NCBI RefSeq assembly: GCF_003994485.1
Contig: NZ_RZNJ01000001.1
Span: 685,765-749,764 of the forward strand
DNA: 64,000 nucleotides
From: Arsenicitalea aurantiaca
Lineage (GTDB): Bacteria; Pseudomonadota; Alphaproteobacteria; Rhizobiales; Devosiaceae
Reading direction: 5' to 3'
In this document: positions 59,711 to 64,000 of the stretch, in pieces
Layout of the letters: every line of letters starts with the position of its first letter
How positions within the stretch are numbered: the first letter of the stretch is position 1
Notes under the pieces: model-generated
The model's database searches: none
Seen by the model: only the letters and a program-made list of their open reading frames with translations
What the model was told of the DNA's origin: nothing
Position numbers and translations under genes: made by a program

Positions 59711-61405
59711 TCATGCCTCCGAGAAGGGATTATGGGGCGCTCGCGATGCGGTCGGAAGAAGTCGGCCGGCACGGAGGCGCAGCACGGCGTCGAACCCTTG
59801 CACGGGCAGGGCGGCGTGAGTGATGACGACGATGGTGCGACCATTGGCGAGGGCCGGCAGGTCGGCGAGGAAGGCGGCTTCAGCCTCGGCGTCGAGGCCG
59901 CTCGTGGGTTCATCCAGAACGAGGATGCGTGCTGGCGAAAGCAGGGTCCGCGCAAGCGCGAGGCGCCTCACCTGACCGGCCGACAGGGTCTGGCCGGCTT
60001 CCCCAACCAGCGTCGAAAGCCCGTCCGGCAAACCTGCGACGAAATCGGCGAGGCCTACGTCGGCGAGCACCCTCCAGAGCGCCGTATCGTCCGCGTCCGG
60101 CCTTCCGAGCCGCAGATTGTCGGCGATGGTGTCGAGGAAGACCGGAGCATCCTGCGTCATCAGTCCGATGGTCTCGCGGAGATCGGCGAGGCGTAGTGTC
60201 GCGATGTCAGTGCCGCCCAGGGTGATCGTGCCCGACTGGGGCTCGGCGAGCCGGACGAGCAGTTGCGCGATGCTCGACTTGCCCGCCCCGCTCGGGCCGG
60301 TGATTGCGGTGCAACTGCCCGGCGCCAGCGTGAAGCTCAGATCGTGCAGCACGGGCCGGCGCGGATCGTGCCCGAAGGCGACGGCATTGAAGGCGAGCGT
60401 CATGTCGCTCGGAAGAGGCGCGGGAACGGCCGGCTCGGCAATGGCGGGCTCGAGATCGGCGAGGGCCCGCAGTCGCTCGGCGGAGGCAGCGGCAGCCGCG
60501 AGGCGGGTGGCGCTTCGTACGAGCGGGGCATAGGCCTCGAAGCTCGCGATCACGGCGAGGAGGAGAGCGGCGAGCACCGGTCCATCGAGCAGTCCGTCTG
60601 CCAGTGCCGAGAGCCCTGCCAGCAGCGTGCCGAGCATGGCAAGTCCCGCAAGCGCCCCGAGCAGCGCCGAAGCGATCGCGCCGTGGAGGGAAAGACGCCG
60701 GCGCGCACGCGCGAGCGCCTCGGCTGCCCTCGTGGCACGGAGCCGGGCGCGGTCGAGGCCATCAAAGACCACGAGGTCCTGATGCCGGTCGAGCCCGTCG
60801 AGGACGGCGTTGCGCAGGAGAGCCGACGCGCGCGCGGCATCCCGTGCGGCGGCACGCGAGGCGCGGATGAGGCCGACCGGCACGAGGATCGCCGTTGCGA
60901 AGGCCGCCGCGCCATAGGGCAGAGCGGCGGATGGCAGCAGAGCGACAAGGCCGAGCGTCATCGCAAGGCCGACGAGCAGGGCGTTGGTGATCGGCCCGAG
61001 GGCGACGAGGAAGGCGGTATCGAGCGCATCGATGTCGGCGACGAGCCGGCTGACGAGATCGGCCCGGTCGTGCCCCTGCCGGCGCAGCGGGAGGAGGGGG
61101 AAGAGGCGCCCGAAAAGCCAGCGGCGGAGATCGGACAGGAGCCGCAGGGTCGCATCGTGGCCGGCGAGCTTTTCGCCATAGCGCGAGAGGATGCGGAGGA
61201 AGGAGAGGCCCCGTACGCCGGCCGATGGCGCAAAGAGATTGAAAAGGGCCCCTGCGGTGGTGAGCGCCGCCGCCGTCAGGAACCAGCCGGAGAGCCCGAG
61301 CAGCGCGATGCCTGCGGCGATGGTGACGAGGCCGAGGACAAGCGCGCGGGCAAGGCGACCCTTGTGCTGGGCAAGCAGCGGGGCGAAAGACAGGAGAGCG
61401 TTCAT
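59711..61405 (-). CDS. cydC: ABC exporter subunit CydC (cytochrome bd assembly)
   Basis: 564 residues. Forms with CydD the heterodimeric exporter/transporter needed for cytochrome bd assembly. It was long described as a glutathione/cysteine exporter and more recently as a haem transporter. Six membrane helices are followed by the ATPase with Walker A GPSGAGKSS, signature LSAGQVRRLALAR and Walker B ILVLDEPTSGLD. The ATG at 61405 overlaps the cydD stop in ATGA. The ATPase tail ends PHNPFSEA. A hemerythrin-like gene follows after one base. Confidence 0.93.
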   Translation of the reverse strand: MNALLSFAPLLAQHKGRLARALVLGLVTIAAGIALLGLSGWFLTAAALTTAGALFNLFAPSAGVRGLSFLRILSRYGEKLAGHDATLRLLSDLRRWLFGRLFPLLPLRRQGHDRADLVSRLVADIDALDTAFLVALGPITNALLVGLAMTLGLVALLPSAALPYGAAAFATAILVPVGLIRASRAAARDAARASALLRNAVLDGLDRHQDLVVFDGLDRARLRATRAAEALARARRRLSLHGAIASALLGALAGLAMLGTLLAGLSALADGLLDGPVLAALLLAVIASFEAYAPLVRSATRLAAAAASAERLRALADLEPAIAEPAVPAPLPSDMTLAFNAVAFGHDPRRPVLHDLSFTLAPGSCTAITGPSGAGKSSIAQLLVRLAEPQSGTITLGGTDIATLRLADLRETIGLMTQDAPVFLDTIADNLRLGRPDADDTALWRVLADVGLADFVAGLPDGLSTLVGEAGQTLSAGQVRRLALARTLLSPARILVLDEPTSGLDAEAEAAFLADLPALANGRTIVVITHAALPVQGFDAVLRLRAGRLLPTASRAPHNPFSEA

Positions 61406-63156
61406 GCGCTGGCTCTCCAAACGCTCGAGGCGGGCAGGGTGGGGTGCGGGGTGGGCAGGAGCGAGCGGCCGGCGATGCGCAAGGCTAGGTCCATGCGCGC
61501 GGCGACCGCGAGGGAGTGGGTGGCCACGATCATGGTGCGGCCGGCTGCGAAAGCCTGGAGCCCATCGAGAACCGCCATTTCGGTTTCGGCATCGAGGTGC
61601 GCTGTCGGTTCGTCGAGGAGGATGAGGCCGGGATCGCGCAGATAGAGGCGGGCGAGCGCCACGCGCTGGATTTCGCCGCCCGAAAGGCCAAGCCCGTTCT
61701 CGCCGAGCAGCGTGCCGAGACCACGGGGCAGGGCGGCGCTGAAATCGGTGACGCAGGCGCGCTCGGCGGCCAGCCGGATCGCCGTGCCGCAGGCATCGGG
61801 GCGACCTATCGCTATGTTTTCGGCGATCGTGCCGGAGATGAGACGCGGGCGCTGGCCGAGAAAGCCGATCCGGCGGCGGAGGACGGCTTCGTCAAAACGG
61901 TCGAGCGGCCAGCCGTCGAGTACGATCTCTCCCCCATGCGGGCGCAGCCGGGCGATGGCTTCGAGGAGCGTGCTCTTGCCCGAGCCGCTGGGGCCGAGGA
62001 TCGCAAGGTGCTGGCCTGGTCTGAGGGCAAGGCTGACATCCTCGAGCAGCGGGCGGCCTTCGGGATCAGAGATCGCGACGCGCTTCAGCGAGAGAAGGGC
62101 GGGCGCGAATGGTCGGTTGGGCGTTGCCGGAATAGCCGGTTCGACATCTGCCGCAGGCAGCGGCAGGGCGCCAAGCATAGACTCGATCTCGCGCGCCGCG
62201 GCCTTGGCGGTGGCCCGATCGTGGTAATGGGCGGCCAGCAAGCGGAGCGGATTATAGATTTCGGGCGCCATCAGGAGGCAGAAGAGCCCCGCCTGCAGCG
62301 TCAGCGGATCTGCTCTCAGCGCGATCAGGTCGAGGAAGGTCAGACCCACATAGAGCGCTACCCCGGCGACCCCAAGTGCGGCAAAGAACTCGAGGACTGC
62401 GGAGCTCAGAAACGCAATGCGCATGACCACCATGCTGCGACGCCGAAGAGCTTCGCTCGTCTCATGGATGGCGTCGGTCTCTGCCTGTTGCCGGCCGAGA
62501 AGTTTCAGCGTGACGAGGCCGCGCAGGCGATCGGCAAAGCGTCCCCCTAGCCGTAAGAGCGCGCGTGCCTGAGCGCGGCTTGCAGCCTCCGCGCCCCAGC
62601 CCGCCAGCATCATGAAGACCGGGATCAGCGGCGCCGTAACGAGAAAGAGCAGCCCGACGATCCAGTCGACCGGCATGATGATTGCGGCGAAGGCGATGGG
62701 CAGGACCGCCGCCTGCACCATGGCGGGCATGTAGCGGGCGAAATAGCCATCCAGCGCCTCGACCTGCTCGAGGACCAGCCCCGAGAGTGCGCCGGAAGGG
62801 CGGCTTGCCGTCCAGACCGTGCCGCGCGACAGGAGGCCCGCGAAAAGGGTTGTGCGCAGGCGCGCCTTGATCGCTTCGCTTGCGCGTGCACCGCTCACGT
62901 CCGACAGGAGACCGAGGGCGGCCCGGAAGACGACGAGCAGGGCGATGCCGGCGATGGGCAGGTGGAGGCTTTCGATTGGTGCGCCATCGGCAATGGCGCG
63001 TCCGAGGACCAGCGCCAGCAGCCATGCCTGGGGGATGAGCAGGAGGCCCGAGAGTAGAGGCACGCCGAGGGCCAGGGAGGCGGACATGCCGCCCCCCTTG
63101 AAGAGGCGCGCGAGCCAGCGCCCGGACGTGCGATCGTGTGCGGCATCAGATGTCAT
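61402..63156 (-). CDS. cydD: ABC exporter subunit CydD (cytochrome bd assembly)
   Basis: 584 residues. Partner of CydC. The membrane part includes [20 protein letters not shown], a hallmark of CydD. The ATPase has Walker [10 protein letters not shown], signature [13 protein letters not shown] and Walker [13 protein letters not shown]. It is divergent from cydA with an FNR box between the starts, so assembly factors and oxidase are induced together when oxygen is low. The ATG at 63156 has a weak GAGG upstream. Confidence 0.93.
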   Translation of the reverse strand: MTSDAAHDRTSGRWLARLFKGGGMSASLALGVPLLSGLLLIPQAWLLALVLGRAIADGAPIESLHLPIAGIALLVVFRAALGLLSDVSGARASEAIKARLRTTLFAGLLSRGTVWTASRPSGALSGLVLEQVEALDGYFARYMPAMVQAAVLPIAFAAIIMPVDWIVGLLFLVTAPLIPVFMMLAGWGAEAASRAQARALLRLGGRFADRLRGLVTLKLLGRQQAETDAIHETSEALRRRSMVVMRIAFLSSAVLEFFAALGVAGVALYVGLTFLDLIALRADPLTLQAGLFCLLMAPEIYNPLRLLAAHYHDRATAKAAAREIESMLGALPLPAADVEPAIPATPNRPFAPALLSLKRVAISDPEGRPLLEDVSLALRPGQHLAILGPSGSGKSTLLEAIARLRPHGGEIVLDGWPLDRFDEAVLRRRIGFLGQRPRLISGTIAENIAIGRPDACGTAIRLAAERACVTDFSAALPRGLGTLLGENGLGLSGGEIQRVALARLYLRDPGLILLDEPTAHLDAETEMAVLDGLQAFAAGRTMIVATHSLAVAARMDLALRIAGRSLLPTPHPTLPASSVWRASA

Positions 63157-63210
63157 GGAGCGGCCTCGAAGCTGATCCCTCGCTCCTAGGCTCGTGCCGG
63201 CATCTGCACC

Positions 63211-63224
63211 TTGATCCAGGTCAA
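63211..63224. promoter_or_regulatory. FNR box between cydD and cydA
   Basis: TTGATCCAGGTCAA matches TTGAY-N4-RTCAA exactly. It lies 55 bases from the cydD start and 76 bases from the cydA start, well placed for control of both divergent operons by FnrL. Confidence 0.85.
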
Positions 63225-63299
63225 GGCGAGGGGTCGAAGGCGGGCCTACCTGACGCGGGACGCCGGCAGCAGCCGGATCGTGACAAGGGGCTCTCTGCC

Positions 63300-64000
63300 A
63301 TGATCGATCAGACCATCGTCGATCTGTCGCGCCTGCAATTTGCGGCGACAGCGATGTACCATTTCATCTTCGTGCCGCTGACGCTCGGCCTCTCCTTCAT
63401 GATGGCGATCATGGAAAGCGTCTATGTGATGACGGGCCGCCCGATCTGGCGGCAGATGACGCTGTTCTGGGGAACGCTGTTCGGCATCAACTTCGCCATG
63501 GGCGTCGCCACCGGCATCGTGATGGAGTTCCAGTTCGGCATGAACTGGGCCTATTACAGCCATTATGTCGGCGACGTTTTCGGCGCGCCGCTCGCCATCG
63601 AGGGGCTGATGGCGTTCTTCCTCGAAGCGACGTTCGTCGGGCTCTTCTTTTTCGGCTGGGACAGGCTTTCGAAGGTCGGGCACCTGACGGTAACCTGGCT
63701 CGTCGCGCTGGGTGCCAATTTCTCCGCGCTGTGGATCCTGATCGCCAATGGCTGGATGCAGAACCCGGTCGGGTCGCGTTTCAATCCCGACACCATGCGC
63801 ATGGAAATCACCGATTTCATTGCGGTGATCTTCAATCCCGTCGCGCAGGCAAAATTCGTCCATACGGTCAGCGCGGGCTATGTGACGGGCGCAGTGTTCG
63901 TTCTGGGCATCAGCGCCCTCTTCCTGCTGCAGGGGCGGCACCGCGAACTCGCACGGCGCTCCATGGTGGTCGCGGCCAGCTTCGGTCTGGCTTCGGCGTT
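63300..64000 (+). CDS. cydA: Cytochrome bd ubiquinol oxidase subunit I (3' end cut by window edge)
   Basis: The first 233 residues are visible. It reduces oxygen to water with ubiquinol at very low oxygen. Nearly every haem and proton-channel residue of the E. coli protein can be aligned with an offset of two. H21 (H19) is the haem b595 axial ligand, E101 (E99) and E109 (E107) line the channel, and [13 protein letters not shown] contains the haem b558 His. The sequence is of the CydA type rather than CioA by these motifs. AAGGGG lies before the ATG. The cydB gene should follow outside the window. Confidence 0.95.
   Translation, partial: MIDQTIVDLSRLQFAATAMYHFIFVPLTLGLSFMMAIMESVYVMTGRPIWRQMTLFWGTLFGINFAMGVATGIVMEFQFGMNWAYYSHYVGDVFGAPLAIEGLMAFFLEATFVGLFFFGWDRLSKVGHLTVTWLVALGANFSALWILIANGWMQNPVGSRFNPDTMRMEITDFIAVIFNPVAQAKFVHTVSAGYVTGAVFVLGISALFLLQGRHRELARRSMVVAASFGLASA

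Overview
The window is GC-rich (roughly two thirds G+C by eye) and reads as chromosome of an alphaproteobacterium of the order Hyphomicrobiales (Rhizobiales). A Devosia- or Pelagibacterium-like organism is my best guess. The grounds are core genes near each other (greA, carB, carA, dnaG, rpoD with an alphaproteobacterial layout), an FnrL-type FNR regulator, a ClpS of the second alphaproteobacterial type, and a XylX/KGSADH-like pair. The species cannot be fixed from this sequence alone. Almost all of it is densely packed, ordinary chromosomal coding sequence. I see no prophage, insertion sequence, integrase or CRISPR array.

Layout. 1-6450: greA (cut by the window edge), a cold-shock gene, a TPR-methyltransferase, carB and clpS. 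6639-9810: two aldo/keto reductases, a phosphotransferase-fold protein and a GNAT acetyltransferase. 9811-10025: a small tandem array of a GC-rich palindromic repeat that also occurs twice near 2346-2583. 10026-15801: a Tat-exported CpdB nucleotidase, a zinc metallopeptidase, an AT-richer two-domain glycosyltransferase, a cupin and a secreted EF-hand protein. 15858-23161: carA, a YihY-family membrane protein, dnaG, rpoD, an HlyU-family protein and a small basic protein. 23169-28602: a TetR regulator divergent from a VOC protein with two clear operators, two tandem GT25 glycosyltransferases in an AT-rich patch, a luciferase-like monooxygenase, a DUF533 protein and an Ala/Pro-rich membrane protein. 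28833-33740: an ArsR-type regulator, a very long OmpA-family protein, YjbQ, a TauE/SafE permease and a SIMPL-domain protein.

34002-38380 holds a probable pentonate-degradation pair (FAH-fold dehydratase plus alpha-ketoglutaric semialdehyde dehydrogenase) followed by three tightly spaced genes of unknown role. 38385-48082 has a Rap1a-like secreted protein, an AraC regulator, a Ca/Na exchanger, a hybrid GGDEF-EAL protein, an SRPBCC protein, a PAP2 phosphatase, an MFS transporter, a YeiH-type exporter and a MarR/azoreductase pair. 48293-55991 is a LysR regulator divergent from a nitrilase-fold amidase, an oligopeptide-type ABC importer and an RraA-like protein; this looks like one uptake-and-catabolism unit of unknown substrate. 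56182-57380 has a PACE-type efflux protein, a GST and a tRNA with a CAU anticodon.

57476-64000 is a coherent low-oxygen module: a tandem universal stress protein, FnrL, a hemerythrin-like protein whose gene sits directly behind cydC, cydD, and the start of cydA. Two good FNR boxes sit in the usp/fnrL and cydD/cydA intergenic regions. This module, the glycosyltransferases and the palindromic repeats are the parts most worth a second look. I did not find a convincing entirely new system.
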